In this document: positions 1 to 12,112 of the stretch, piece by piece
How positions within the stretch are numbered: the stretch's first letter is position 1
Layout of the letters: the number at the start of each line of letters is the position of its first letter
DNA from: Diphasiastrum complanatum
Lineage: Eukaryota > Streptophyta > Lycopodiopsida > Lycopodiales > Lycopodiaceae
DNA: 64,000 bases
NCBI GenBank assembly: GCA_029204225.1
Contig: CM055092.1
Location: forward strand, 45,144,087-45,208,086
Direction: 5' to 3'
Translations under genes and position numbers: made by a program
Notes under the pieces: model-generated
Database searches by the model: none
What the model was told of the DNA's origin: nothing
Seen by the model: the letters and a program-made list of their open reading frames with translations, nothing else

Positions 1-844
1 GTGTGAAGCCTTCTTCAAGGATTTGGGCCATTTAGTGAGGTTCAAGCAGAGATTTTTGATGGATTTTGATGGTTCAACTTGTGCTAATCTTATGAAATCA
101 TAATCTATTGTTTCCCTCATCATTTCAAGTGTTTTAGGATCCTTATTTGCTGTAATTTTTACATGACCTCCCTTTAAAAGCACTAGCTACAAAAACTATA
201 ATAGAAAGGCATTCTTGCTTGGTGTGCCTCTTGTATATTTCAATGTTTAGTATAGCATCCTTTTGTGGTGTTACAAACTATGATTAAGGTACCATATGAC
301 AATGCTTTAACACAACTCTTGATGGTAAATTTGATATGATGAAAATTTTATTATGCAGTGATGATTTTTATATATTGTTATATAGTTTACATGCGTGCAC
401 AATATATAAGTACACAAACTATTGGTTAAAAGTATTTGTAAGTTGTGTTGTGGCCATGGTAGGCGTAGTGATATAATATTACATTACATGTTATTTTTCA
501 CGAATGTCAAATAATCATTTGAACATACTTATCAAAGACAATTATCGAATGTAAAGACCTAAATATGAAGAAATATCTATCAAATGAGAAATTTGAATAT
601 AAAGTATCAAAGGCCAAATACGTCAGCCTTTGAATTGACGAAATTAAATGATGGTCTTTAATTAAATATACCCCTAATTACAAGGCACATATTCTAAAGA
701 CTTAACTAAATCTACTCAACCTCTATCAAAGAGATCCAAATAAGAAATATTTTGAGTTGAGTCAGACAATTCGCGCCTCAACCAACAGTTGCACATTTCC
801 ACGTGGTCTTCACTATTCAAGAGCCAACCATAGTTGAGTAAGGT
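1..844. other. AT-rich stretch without recognised genes
   Basis: No coding frame of interest, RNA gene or clear repeat was seen. It lies upstream of a Copia pol remnant and may include degraded 5' parts of that element, but no LTR or primer-binding site was recognised. Confidence 0.5.
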
Positions 845-2413
845 ATGTCACAGGCCGATTCAAATCTCCATAAAGAAGCAATGGATAAGGAGTACAACTC
901 ATTGTTGAGGAACAACACATGGAATGTCAACAAGCTGCTAGTAGACAAAAAGGTAATCGACTACAAATGGATCTTTAAGATCAAATACAAAGAAAACGGC
1001 AGTATTGACAGAAGGAAAGCTCGACTTGTGGCAAGGAAATTTTCTCAAATTCCCAATATCGACTACTTTGAAACCTTTAGTCTGGTGGTCAAGCATACTT
1101 CCATTCGACTGCTACTATCATATGTTGCTGCAGCAGATCTTGAGGCGCACTAGATGGATGTACAAATGGCATTCCTCAATGGAGTTATCGAGGAGGACAT
1201 CTATATGATCCAATCATAAGGCTATATCCTCAATGGTCAAGAAGATCAGGTATGCAGACTCCATAAAGCTTTGTACGGTCTGAAAAAATCATCTAGAGCA
1301 TGGTTTCATCGAATCAAAACATTTTTGAGCGATCATGGATTTGAACCAAGCTCTGTAGACTGTAATGTTTATTTCAAATCTATCAACCAATTCTTTGTCA
1401 TCATCACACTCTACGTGGATGATACGTTGTTGTTTAGCAACAATATCAGACTGACAAAGGACACCAAGAGGATGCTATCCCAAGAATTCGAGATGACAGA
1501 TCTTGGAGAGGTGCATTATTGTCTCAAAATTAAAATCCACAGAGACAGAAGCATAAGACTTTTCTATATCACTTAGCAAAGGTACTTCTATAATTTGCTG
1601 ATGAAATTCAATTTTATGAATTGCAAGTTTGTACATAATCCCATGGATCCAGGTATAAAAGTATACAAGGAATAATGCTCTCAGACAAATGAGGAGAAGA
1701 CATAAATGAAGGGATATCCATATCAATCGATTATCAGATCTCTAATGTATGCAATGATCTCTACCAAGCCCGCCAATCTTGCGTATGCCATCAGTTCCTT
1801 GAGTCAATACATGGCCAACCCTAGTATGATCCATTGGAAAGCTCTTTTTAGAGTAATCAGATATGTACGAGCTACTATTGATCTCTGTATCTGCTATGGT
1901 GATGTTGATTCGTCCGATATCCATACACTTCATGGATATACAGATGCAAATTGGGCAGGCGATATCGACAATAGAAGATCGACTTCTGGACTTGTCTTCC
2001 TATTCAATAATGGTCCGATATCATGGAACAGTAAAAAATGACCCTCCATTGCAATGTCATCTACATAATCTAAATATATTGCAGCCTCTCAAGCTACTAA
2101 AGAGACAATTTTGTTGAGAAATTTATTGTCTGATATTGGTCTTAGACAATCTGCTCCAACAATTATTCAGTGTGACAATCAGAGTGCTATTGCATTATCA
2201 ATCAATCCTAGATTTCACTCTAGGAGCAAGCACATCAAGACTAAGTACCAATACATCAGGAGCAAAATACTCAACAAGGAGGTGAGTCTAAAATTTTGCA
2301 AAACCCAGAACGTGGTAGCTTATATATTTACAAAAGGGTTGAATCGAGAAGTACACAAAAAAAAAATTGCTATTTTGAATTTGAAAATCAAGGCATTCAA
2401 GGATCCAAATTGA
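845..2413 (+). pseudogene. Decayed Ty1/Copia pol fragment (RT and RNase H)
   Basis: Several consecutive + strand frames together resemble the C-terminal half of Copia Pol. The first block (845-1153) is the N-terminal RT segment, with the KWIFKIKY and KARLVA motifs. The second (1271-1576) carries MYGLKKSSRAW and the YVDD catalytic motif at about 1412-1423. The third (1706-2041) has YTDANWAGD followed by RRSTSG, the usual Copia RNase H core. The last (2111-2413) ends RNase H with SKHIKTKY and the final tail. Stops and frame changes separate the blocks, so it is dead. Gag, protease and integrase are not seen upstream. It runs directly into a purine tract and LTR, as expected for the 3' half of a Copia element. 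Confidence 0.9.
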
Positions 2414-2437
2414 GGGGGGGACGGGGGGGGGTGGGGT

Positions 2438-3060
2438 TGTTGGATTTCTATCCTCTCCATCCCTATCTCTCTGCTAATCTAGATCCATTCACTAGTTATT
2501 GTAAAAATTTGTACAGTTGCATACTCTGTAGAAATACACTCAAAATAATCAGTGACAATGTTTCCTCAGTTGTTCGGACACCTTCTACTGTTCAATCATC
2601 CTTGATTATTCGGCCATTATCGCTTGTTCGGCCATCCTCGATAGTTCGACCATCTCGGACCATCTGACCCGATTTGATTATTCGGCCATTCTCGAACAGT
2701 GGCTGCAATCCGACGTATATATACAACAACATATTAGTTGTTCAGTTAGCACCACAGACATTGAATTGGTTCAATCGTCTATCAAGTCATCAATCGCACA
2801 TCCATAGCGCAATTGTTTTGTTCTTTTTCTCTATTATTACAAAGTATTGATTCAGGAAGAATGTGATTGTGTCTGCATTCAGACTGAATAATTATTGTTC
2901 CATAATCTAGGTCGTGTATGTTGTGATTGAATGTTCATTTTATTCATGTTCAGATTGCTTATTGCTTGCAGATAAACTTATTCATAAATTAAATTGTTCA
3001 TATGACTGATAGCTAATGTCAATTTGTCGCTCTAGTTTTCACACCTAATACGCCTTCACA
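2438..3060 (+). repeat. 3' LTR of the + strand Copia remnant
   Basis: A G-rich polypurine tract (about 2412-2436) follows the RNase H remnant and is followed at once by TGTTGGATTT, the usual start of a Copia LTR. A TATATATA box lies near 2717. Between about 2570 and 2700 a short TTCGGCCAT-like unit is repeated several times. The 3' limit near 3060 is an estimate, because no second LTR copy is in the window for comparison. Confidence 0.65.
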
Positions 3061-3209
3061 AAGCTAAATGTAAAATTGAATCAATTTGTGCATGGCTATG
3101 GAATCGATTGTATCGATCCGGTGACTTCAAAGTCGTGATCAAGTAAGGCAGTTGTCGAAGTTGGTCTGAATCTGATAGACATAGTTGCATGCACCGAGGA
3201 TTTATGCTG

Positions 3210-3507
3210 TGCATAATGGCTACAAGATCATCTATTAATCTTTATTCTTGTTCTTCAGGGCACTGCATGCATATCCACACAATGCGTTGGCATGAGAGAA
3301 AACACAGTTCTCTCACAAATGGATGTCTCGCTTACTAGCGGACCTGTGGATCTTTATGGTGATCACAGAACACGTCTCGCATGCAGGCAGACTTCTCATC
3401 TATATTTTGTCTTGATTACTTACTAGCATCAGACTACTTCATCTTCTATGTGTTTCAAGTATCATCCAGTTAGTATATAGTCGCTCTATGTAACTTTAAG
3501 ATTCATG
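3210..3507 (-). repeat. Truncated LTR copy of the - strand Copia element
   Basis: This stretch matches about 7130-7428 closely (shared GTGAGAGAAAACACAG-like core and CTCGCTTACTAGCGGAC). It lacks both edges of the full LTR at 6831-7509: about 300 bp on the left and about 80 bp on the right. It is joined directly to RT coding sequence at about 3508, so a deletion removed the end of pol, the polypurine tract and part of this LTR. Confidence 0.75.
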
Positions 3508-6500
3508 CACAGCCACAATGATAATCTGCCCATCTGTAACTCTGACATATCCATTGGAATCAGCCAACAGAAGCTTGAATCCTAATGATTTCAGGGCTTG
3601 ATCTTTTTTTTTTGTACCATTGTCGGGCTAATTGTTTCAAACCGTAGATGCCTCTATGCATTCTACTTGCATAGTCAAGAAGTGAATTCGAGACATATTT
3701 TGGGGGTTGATCCATATAGACCTCTTCATCTAGCTCGCCATGCAAGAAGGTTGTTTTCTCGTCCACAATGTAGATCCTGAGGTCATAAGCTACTGCATAT
3801 GCAAATAACAGACGCAGGGACGAATGTTTAATGATAGGAGAGAAGGTTTCAAAGTAGTCAATACCATATCTCTAAGAGAAACCCTTCGCTACCAGTCTTG
3901 TCTTGTATTTCGTCACATTTCCATCTAGTCCGTATTTGAGTTTGAAAACCCATTTGCATTTGATAGTCTTGCGCTTATGTGGTAATGGCCGCAACGTCCA
4001 TAGCTGATTTTTTCTCATGGACTCCATCTCTTCGTTAATGGCTTGGATCCATCTGCCCTTTTCTGGACATTCAATCACTTCCTCAAAAGTATGTAGTTCA
4101 CCACTGCATCCACAGAACTCTTCTGATGTGGAAGCTAAGCTAGTTGGCACATATCTTGCTGGCGCTTTTCGTGGTCTTGTCGACCTTCTAGGAGATCCTC
4201 CTGGGATAGCAATGCCTTTGCCTTTGTCTGCTCTGCTCGGTCCAGAGCCATCTTGGTTTATAGGAACTGTAGCAACAGGCTGCCTCTCGAATCTTTCTTC
4301 TTTAGATTTGTCGTTCGAATGGGAGACAACTCGAAAACATTTGTTTTCGTGCTCGTCCTCTGCTCTCTCTGTCATTAGCGACATGTCATAGTATTGTCTC
4401 TCCAGAACTTCATAGCTGACAGGATCGTCATTGGCCATTGTCCTGATCTCATCAAATCTGGCATCTCTCACTGTTTTCACAGTGTTCGTGTCTAGCATGT
4501 AGACTCGGTAGTATGACGAATTGTTGTCATAACCTACCAGAAATCTCTGCTCGGCTTTCTCATCAAGCTTCTTACGAAGCTTATCAGGAATATGTGCATA
4601 AGCTGCACAACCAAAGATTCTGACGTGAGACAGGTTGGGCTTTCTACCCCGCCATAGCTCTGTGGTGTCATGTGAGGGACACCAAACTTACCTGTCTTGT
4701 TCTAGATGTACGCGGCTGTAGCAACTGCTTCAGCCCACAGTACCCTTGGAGCCTTTGAGTAGGCCATCATACATATGGTTGCTTCCATCAGGCTTCTGTT
4801 CTTTCTTTCTGCAACACCATTGTGCTGCGGTGTGTAGGCTATGGTTCTTCTGTGAATGATGTCACGATCAGTGCAGAAGTCAGTGAAGCGATTCGAGATG
4901 TATTCGCCACCTTGATCTGTCCTGACCTGCTTCATCTTGCTGCCTGTACATCTTTCAGTCCAATTCACATATTCTGTGAATTTATCAAGTGCTTCAGATT
5001 TATTCTGGATAAAATACACTCTGGAAAATTTGCTATAATCATCAATGAAGGCTATATTATACTTTGAACCTCCTACAGAGATCACATTGAATGGTCCACA
5101 GATGTCATAATGCACTAACTCCAGAATCTTAGTCATTCTGTAGGAGTTTTTGATGAATGGAGTGCGTGACATCTTGCCCTTCAAACATGCATCACAGGTG
5201 GTCGAACTGGTTGCATTCGAGATGCTAAACTCTATTATCACTCCGTGATGGCTTGCTTGATAAAGTGCTATTGAGATCATGTGGCATAGTCTTTTGTGCC
5301 ACAGAGTGTCTGGCGAGTCATCATGAGTCTGATGCACATGATCTGTAGATAGGCGTATCTTCAGATGATATAGGTTTCCTTTCCTTCTACCTTGAGCGAT
5401 CAATATACTGGTACTGGTGTCAATCACGTTGCATGCTTCGTTAGAAAATGTCGCACGCATCCCTGCATCTGCTATTCTTGGTACAGAGAGCAAGTCTTGT
5501 TGCAGAGTAGGCACGAACAAAACGTCTTCGAGCTATCTGTCTTTGTCGTTGGTGTTGAGCCATAGTGAACCAATACCGTTCACTTGATGTCTAGATCCAT
5601 CTCCAAGAACTATGAATATTGAAGGATCTGCACTTCTAAAATCAAACATTATTTGTCTTGATGTCACGAAGTGTGAGGTGGCTCCTGAATCTAGGATCAC
5701 CTCATGCGTGTCAAATGTTGATGTTGCACACACTTCTTCACAGATGTAGGCGGTCGAACGATTTTTGTTTGTTCTTTCTTTGCCCATCTTCGAGCTCTCA
5801 GGCTCCTTGACATAGGATGAACTGTTGATGTTCTCTTGTCTGTTCTGTGCTGATTTGTTTCTCGGGTTCTGGCGGCAATCCACGGCTGCATGACCCTTCT
5901 TGTGGCAATGGATACACTCAATCTTGGGATTGATCCAGCATGTATCAATCGTATGTCCGTCTCTTCTGTATCTCACGCAAGTTTTCTTGTCTACACGTTG
6001 CTGCCTTTGCTTGATTCATTTGCTTGCTGATTACGATCTTGCCTTTGATTTGACTCCCTCTTAGGCTTGAATTGTTTCTTGGATTTTTTTTTGTTGCCAT
6101 GGAGGGCCTAGTCAGAACCATCCTTGTGATCAAGATGTTCTCTGGCCTCGACTTCCTCTTGAATCTCGACAATCGTCTTTTCGAGGTTCATGGTAGGATC
6201 TTTTGCGAGCAGGATTCTCGTCGTTTAGAATGACCTGGATAAGGCTCTCAGTAGGTACGTGAGCTGCTTCTCAGTTGACACCGCATTCTCTGCTCCAGAG
6301 TTATGTAGTGATAGAAATAGGTCTTTCATCTTTCTTACAAAAGAAGTGAGGTCTTTTTCATCCCATTGTAGATTCATCAGCTGATCTTCCAGCATCATGA
6401 TTTGACTTCTTGATTTCGTCTGAAATCTGGTGAGCAATGCATCCCACATCTCCTTAGCTTTGGAGAGTGTAGTCAGGTCAAGTGTGAGACTATCTTCAAT

Positions 6501-6660
6501 GGAAGATGATAGCAAGGCTACTGCCTTGTCATTTTTCTCCCTCCATTCGCATAGTTCCTTGCCTGATGTCGTAGGCATTTCTTCTTTGCCATTCACCCAG
6601 AGAAATAACTCTTTGCCCTTATCAGTGATGTTTTAACTTTCTAAGATAGAAAGTTAGATC
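3508..6660 (-). pseudogene. Decayed Ty1/Copia gag-pol on the - strand
   Basis: Read right to left, the order is Gag (UBN2-like, about 6640-5945), a CCHC knuckle (CIHCHKKGHAAVDC, near 5880-5920), protease with DSGATSH (near 5680), GAG-pre-integrase and integrase (5520-4500, with DDYSKFSRVY and HNGVAERKNRS), then the RT start (4498-3872) and the RT segment FLHGELDEEVYM (3766-3560). Stops and frameshifts interrupt it. The RT stops just before the YVDD position, where sequence passes into LTR, so RT catalysis and RNase H are missing. It cannot be autonomous. The order PR-INT-RT identifies Copia rather than Gypsy. Confidence 0.92.
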
Positions 6661-6817
6661 TTGAGGAATTAAGAATTGTGCAGATCTTGCTCTGCATGCT
6701 GCTGATTGAAGCCATTGCTTCTGAAGTTTGTTCCCTCGTTGATGGCTGTTTGTTTGAATGCTTGGCTTCCTGGATCTACTAGCTTCTTGGCTATGTCAAA
6801 ATATGACAGGATAACCT

Positions 6818-6829
6818 GCTCTGATACCA
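6818..6829 (-). other. Primer-binding site, initiator Met tRNA type
   Basis: On the - strand TGGTATCAGAGC lies one base inside the LTR edge at 6831. This is the standard plant tRNA-iMet primer-binding site and fixes the 5' end of the - strand Copia element. Confidence 0.9.
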
Positions 6830-6830
6830 C

Positions 6831-7509
6831 TGATGCAGAATGATGAATGGATGTCACGGTCACGAAAAGGTCACGAGACTGTCAAGAAAGCCAAGCAACC
6901 GTGATCGAACACGTTTTGGATGGAGTTCAGGTGCGATCGCTGGACACTGCCAGTTGAATCACTCCTATAGTCCTCCAGAATGTAGTCAAGCACTGCTGAT
7001 CTACGTTTATAAAATAATGCAGCATTCAACAAGTCCAACCAATGTGTGGAATTGAAATGAATGTGAGAATCAGACACACGAATAACAGCAGACACAATTG
7101 CATTCAAGATCATACATCATAGATTGACATGTGCATAATGTCTACAAGATCGTTTATTGATTTTTCTTCTTGTTCATCAGAGCATTGCATGCATATCCAC
7201 GCAGTGCGTTGGCGTGAGAGAAAACACAGTTCTCTCACAAATTGATGTCTCGCTTACTAGCGGACCTGTGGATCTCTATGGATCCTGATCACAGAACACG
7301 TCTCACACGCAGATGGACTTCTCGTCTGTATTTCATCTTAATTACTTACTAGCATCAGACTACTAGATCTTCTATGTGTTTCAAGTATCATCCAGTTAGT
7401 ACATAGTCGCTCTATGTAACTTCAAGATTAGAGTGATTAAGCATCTACAACTAATCATGGAATTACAAGAGTGGCAGATTAGCCACGACCTAGGGAGTAT
7501 CTACTAACA
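6831..7509 (-). repeat. 5' LTR of the - strand Copia element
   Basis: A 679-bp unit bounded by TG and CA. On the - strand it begins TGTTAGTAGATACTCCC and ends next to the primer-binding site. Its right-hand 300 bp match the truncated LTR at 3210-3507, and its left part matches a relic at about 27005-27165. The target duplication cannot be tested because the other end of the element is deleted. Confidence 0.85.
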
Positions 7510-8454
7510 TCATGCCATCATATCAGATTCATGTACTTCTGGGTACTTGCATGATCTTTGCTGGTACTCTTTGGAGTGTGAGGGCAGAATAGGATTTCGC
7601 GACATTTTTTGTGTCACATCGTTTGACTTTCTCGTGTCGAACCGCAAAAAAAGATTCTCGTTCGCGAATCTTTTGTGTTCGTGTCTTTTCGTCAGATGTT
7701 CACAAAACTTTCGTGCTTCGTGTCTCTTGACTTTCGTGTTTGCGGACATCTTCGAGTTTTGTGTCTCTTGACTTTCGTGTTCGCGAACATCTTCGTCAGG
7801 CAGAGGGCTGAAAGCTAGCAAAGCTTTGTAATTAGAAACATTTTTTTTCTTCAAGTACCACCAGAGCCCTGTGGATTGGTTGGTGTTGGAGCTCCTTGCC
7901 CTTGGGTTTGGCCTTGAAATGATGAGCCTTGAGCAGTAGGTGGAGGCTACAAGAATCCTGCTCCATCTCCACCATCTAATCCATCAAAGTGGTGTCTGGA
8001 ATCATGAAACTGGGCGTGATCTGCATGGACAGAAGGCATTGACTGGGTACCTACCTTTAACCTTTCTTCCAGAGTAGCGATGTTGTGTTGGTTAAGAGCC
8101 TCGATGGAAGCAGTGTATGATTGTTGTAGCTTAGTGTATTGCTCCATCGTGGCTTTCGACTTTTTGGGCCATCATTTGATAGGCCACCACTGGAATTGGC
8201 GTTCCCTCGGAAATAGCTGGTGGTGCAAAATCATTGAAATCCACCAATTCCAACTATTTCTTCATAGCGGAACGTGCGGCTTGTGCATCGGCTACGGCCT
8301 CGTCCCTTTTGGCTGTAAGGTTGTCTATGACAGTTTTCATGTTGGAGATCTTCAGTTGGAGCTGGTTCTGGAGGTGGCTGAGCATTTCCTGTGTTGTTGA
8401 TTATAAGTGATGAGGTTCTGAATTTGCTGCTACTGTTGCTTGCTTTCCGCCTCC
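7510..8454 (-). pseudogene. Unidentified coiled-coil coding relic
   Basis: On the - strand two neighbouring frames (about 8440-8230 and 8147-7947) read as a glutamine- and alanine-rich helical protein (LQNQLQLKISNMKTVIDNL, KRDEAVADAQAARSAMKK, then LQQSYTASIEALNQHN). A third frame (7854-7510) is basic and contains two copies of a unit around CTTGACTTTCGTGTT. No family is recognised; it might be a retroelement Gag-like protein. The low-complexity composition makes the assignment weak. Confidence 0.3.
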
Positions 8455-8795
8455 CATTAGAGGAGTTCTCAATATCAAAAAGACCCTTTGTAAAGATACT
8501 TTTATTTTTTTTCTTTAGCTTCGACCGTCACTAGGCCCAATCAAAATGCACATATTTGAAATCTACGTAACGTAGTTCAAATCAACTAAAAAATAAAAAT
8601 GCAATATAGAAAACTTTGAAATTTGTGTCCGAGCAGCATGGACGTATCCCATTGGTTTCTTCATCCTGCCTGACACGTGCTAATCTGTCCGATGTCAATA
8701 CCTCAAGTTAAATTTACTTGACTATGTTGGTTAGTATAATGAAATTTTCTAACTATACTAGTTACAGTTATAGAAATATAGTATGTACAATTACA
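8455..8795 (+). repeat. 341-bp repeat, first copy
   Basis: Begins CATTAGAGGAGTTCTCAATA and ends GTACAATTACA. It is nearly identical to 10241-10582. Its first 35 bp also occur inverted at 19754-19788. No inverted termini are seen within the unit itself, so it is more likely the end region of a larger element, or a fragment, than a complete MITE. Confidence 0.85.
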
Positions 8796-9720
8796 CAAAA
8801 TATGGTATACGCAGTAACTGTGACTATGTTGGCATTCACATTAGATTAAATGTGGTATGGAAAATTGAAATTAAGTATCATATCAGAGAGATTTTTGGCG
8901 CCCAGGCTTTGAAAATAGCAATGGCAAAGAGACCTAGATCTACAATCGAGTCTGTGATTCTTTACAATGAGAAAGATGAAGCTGATAACTGGAAGCCAAC
9001 AAAAGATATGAAGAACTCATGGGTATTGCTGCATCCATCATCAAGGGGCAATTTTTGACAAAAGAAAAGAGCAAAAATGACTTACAAATCTTATTGGAAA
9101 GCAAAAATTTTGGAGTTTAAGACTACCCCGGGAGGTCAATCTATATCAGAATTCTTAGTACAACATGTATATATGCATTTAGAAATCAAAGTAGATGATA
9201 TCAATCCTCATGATCATCAAAAATGTAATTGTAAGTATATCAAAACATCTGCACTCTACAGTAATCATAAGTAATTATCTTCATTGATGCTCTTCAAATT
9301 ATGATTTAAATGCTTCAACATTGTTTTTTTCTTTCAGATTTATATCCATCATGCATAAGTGAATGGGAGCCCGCACAATCACTTGCAGGAATATTAGACG
9401 TGATTCACTCTGATGTTGGAAAGCTGCAATACAGAGGAAGAAGTCCAAAGGAACCTGCAGATTGTGGTATCTATTTTTATGAATCTTTATATACGCCAAA
9501 AACAAATGGAAGTTTTGGCAAGCTCGAAGCAATTCCATTGCCTAGTTTTCAAAGTGATGAGTGGCCAACTCCTGACAGCATTGTTTCTGAGTCCTTGAAA
9601 TGCAAGCTACTCATTGATATTAGAAATGCTATGAAGATAAGCATTGGCACGAAAATTGTTCATTTAGTGTTCGTAGGACACCAACTTTATTTGTTTGCAA
9701 GGATTTATCAGATGAGACTT
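8796..9720 (+). pseudogene. Unknown coding exons
   Basis: A frame from about 8923 (MAKRPRSTIESVILYN) and one from about 9341, preceded by a good acceptor (CTTTCAG at about 9334-9340), look coding. The second reads SCISEWEPAQSLAGILDVIHS and continues for about 120 residues (SPKEPADCGIYFYESLY, SDEWPTPDSIVSESL). No domain is recognised. The two frames could be exons of one gene separated by an AT-rich intron at about 9057-9340. They precede the G-box promoter. It may be cargo of the same mobile element as the genes at 10133 and 17746. Confidence 0.35.
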
Positions 9721-9802
9721 TGTTTGTATGAGCAAATGCGAGAGCGACACATGTTGTTGAGCAAACAAATGAACACACGACATGTGTCCATGTGTCATTT
9801 CA

Positions 9803-9907
9803 CACGTGTCGAAGTGTCACCTCACACGTGCCAGTGCTTGTAGTCCAATTGAAAGTAGACACGTGTCCTTTGTCCGTTGATCACACGTGCAAAAATTTAG
9901 TATAAAT
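9803..9907 (+). promoter_or_regulatory. Promoter with four CACGTG G-boxes and a TATA box
   Basis: CACGTG occurs at 9803-9808, 9825-9830, 9860-9865 and 9884-9889, followed by TATAAAT at 9901-9907. An ATG in good context (GCCATGG) follows at 10133, giving a leader of roughly 200 bases. G-boxes bind plant bZIP and bHLH factors, and four in 87 bp is far more than chance. Which factor acts here is inference. Confidence 0.65.
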
Positions 9908-9954
9908 GGCACGAAAACCGATTAATTTTTTACCTTTCCCATTCTTAAAATTCG

Positions 9955-10140
9955 CTACATATCGCTCTTGTGTGCACGCATTGTTGTCCGTTTGCTTGCA
10001 ACGATACCTACTTGCGCACAAGTGCGATATTCGATATCTGCCTGCCGTACATATCCCTCTTGTGCACCATCTTGATAGTTAGCTTTGTTTCAGTTCTCCC
10101 TCGCGCACAAGTGCGATATTCACGTTACTGCCATGGCCTC
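9955..10140 (+). repeat. Leader homologous, inverted, to 17740-17915
   Basis: This 5' leader aligns with the reverse complement of the leader of the - strand gene at 17746. Shared landmarks occur in the same order: ATATC then CTCTTGT, ATTGTTGT, CTACTTGC, ACAAG then GCGATATT, CCGTACATATC, GTTAG, CGCACAAG, and ACTGCC just before each ATG. A TTGCGCACAAGTGCGATATT-like unit also occurs twice within it (about 10012 and 10103). Confidence 0.75.
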
Positions 10141-11434
10141 TTCCTCAGGATTCTCACAAGATTCAAGCTTGAGTTCATTTCTTAGTGAATTTGGGATTAC
10201 TGAAAACCTAGACTACTTCCACAGCCTATTCAGGCCATATCATTAGAGGAGTTCTCAATATAAAAAAAAGACCCCTTGTAAAGATACTTTTATTTTTTTC
10301 TTTAGTTTTGACCGTCACTAGGCCCAATCAAAATGCACAGATTTGAAATCTACGTAACGTAGTTCGAATTAACTAAAAAATAAAAATGCAATATAGAAAA
10401 CATTGAAATTTGTGTCCGGGTAGCATGGACGTATCCCATTGGTTTCTTCTTCCTGCCCGACACGTGCTAATCTGCCTACCGTCAATACCTCAAGTTAAAT
10501 TTACTTTACTATGCTGGTTAGTATAATGAAATTTTCTAGCTACACTAGTTACAGTTATAGAAATATAGTATGTACAGTTACATAGTAGATGGATTTAATC
10601 AATCCGACCAAGGCGAGGTACCTATAAAAAATAAAAAAGTGATTTTGAAATTGCAGTAAAAGCATAGTTTTTCCTGCAAAAGTTGTGCATGTATTGTGCT
10701 TTCTAAAATTCGATTTAATGTTCCGTAGATATTATTCTGGAATGACACCGAAAAGTTGTACAATGAAATTCTTGACTCTTTTGAAAGCGAATGTTGTTAT
10801 GTATATAGTATCCGAAATTTGGGAATCTGGAAAAAATCAAATCCACTGCTATTTGCTACATCATCAAGGACAATTTTTGCGAGTATTCCAGTTGGAGAGT
10901 TTTTCAATAAATTGGTATTGGTGTGCGCGGAGCAAACCAAACAACATCCAGTTCCAATGGAGGTGCTAATCTCGGAAATAAATTTTGGAAGTTATTTTGT
11001 TTTATGTATCAAAACCATACGCATAACCTTCGATTTGATATGGTAGATTTTTTATAGCAATTTATGACACATGAACTGATTGTGGTACTTGCAGATTTCG
11101 GGCCAGTTACGTGTTAAAGGAATTAATGCACCTTTTTTGAGCATGTTTGTATATTTTGCAAACATGATAAGTTTGGCTTCCGAAATGACAATGCTTTCTG
11201 CTTCGTGTGTATGCATCCAACTATGGTGTTGTGATTGGGCCAAAAGGTATACAGGAAATCAAACTAAAAGGTGCATTAATACAGAACGTATTTAATTTGG
11301 CAAAGCCTTTGTCGGTGCTACAAAATGAGGACCCTATTGCGACTCAGGCAACTTTGGCAAAATTTGAAGGTCGTGGTCGATTTTTGATCGACGAGCATGG
11401 TTACGTACTTAAATATGAGAAACTATTTGAATAG
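10133..11434 (+). pseudogene. Unknown multi-exon gene interrupted by the 342-bp repeat
   Basis: The first exon starts at 10133 (MASSSGFSQDSSLSSFLSE) and runs 36 codons before the repeat at 10241 breaks it. Coding sequence seems to resume at about 10585 (DGFNQSDQGE) and ends at a GT donor at 10618. A second exon starts after TTCCGTAG at 10729 (ILFWNDTEKLYNEILDSFES). A third starts after TTGCAG at 11095 and, after a frame change, ends with a TAG after LIDEHGYVLKYEKLFE near 11434. No domain is recognised. The leader is shared with the histone-fold/Ulp1-like gene at 17746 and transcription converges on it, so the two may be genes of one mobile element. Confidence 0.5.
10241..10582 (+). repeat. 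342-bp repeat, second copy, inside an exon
   Basis: Near-identical to 8455-8795, with the same start (CATTAGAGGAGTTCTC) and a matching end (GTACAGTTACA). It interrupts the first exon of the unknown + strand gene, so it arrived after that gene. No convincing target duplication is visible. Confidence 0.85.
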
Positions 11435-12112
11435 CTTTGTAAGAATAACATCACGCTATATATTTGAACTTGCGTTCCATTTTTAAAAGTAGTACGTATA
11501 TATATACTTGTACTTTTGATTTCCATAATTCGTAACTATGTTATATCACCTGTGTAGAATAGAAAACCATGTTTTTCTTGTAAACATTACATTTAATATA
11601 TATTCCAAAATTGTATTTCTAGTTGTTTATTTATCATGTAGTCCATATTTTTCAGTTTCGAAATTGTTGTTTAGATTTATTTAGATTGGCATGTAATTTT
11701 TGTGGTTGCACTTATTTACCGTAATCCAATATATTAAACATTGTACCTTAGCTTCCCATAATTTCTAAATATTACCGTAACTAATTAAATGTACATGGTT
11801 TTGAAACTTTGCATTCCTTTAAGTTGAATGTACTTTTTATACAGCTGTAATTCTACTATATTGCTTTGAATGAATTCCATGAATAGTAGTGTCGTGTTCG
11901 GGTATTTTCTAATATGACGGTATTTTTATGATATAAAACCATACACGTGCGCGCGCACACACACACACACACACATTATACAAATTTTAGATGGTATAGG
12001 TGTTAAATATTTAAATAGCAGGTTATATGTCTCTTTGAATTTTATAAAACAACCCATTCCGACATTGTTACAAAACTTATCTCTTATAAATTGATTTATG
12101 TGGTGGTTGCAG
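11435..12112. other. AT-rich spacer with a short CA repeat
   Basis: No coding sequence was recognised. A (CG)(CA) dinucleotide tract lies at about 11946-11975. The stretch may be 3' UTR of the preceding gene plus intron of the next coding block, which begins after TTGCAG at 12112. Confidence 0.4.
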
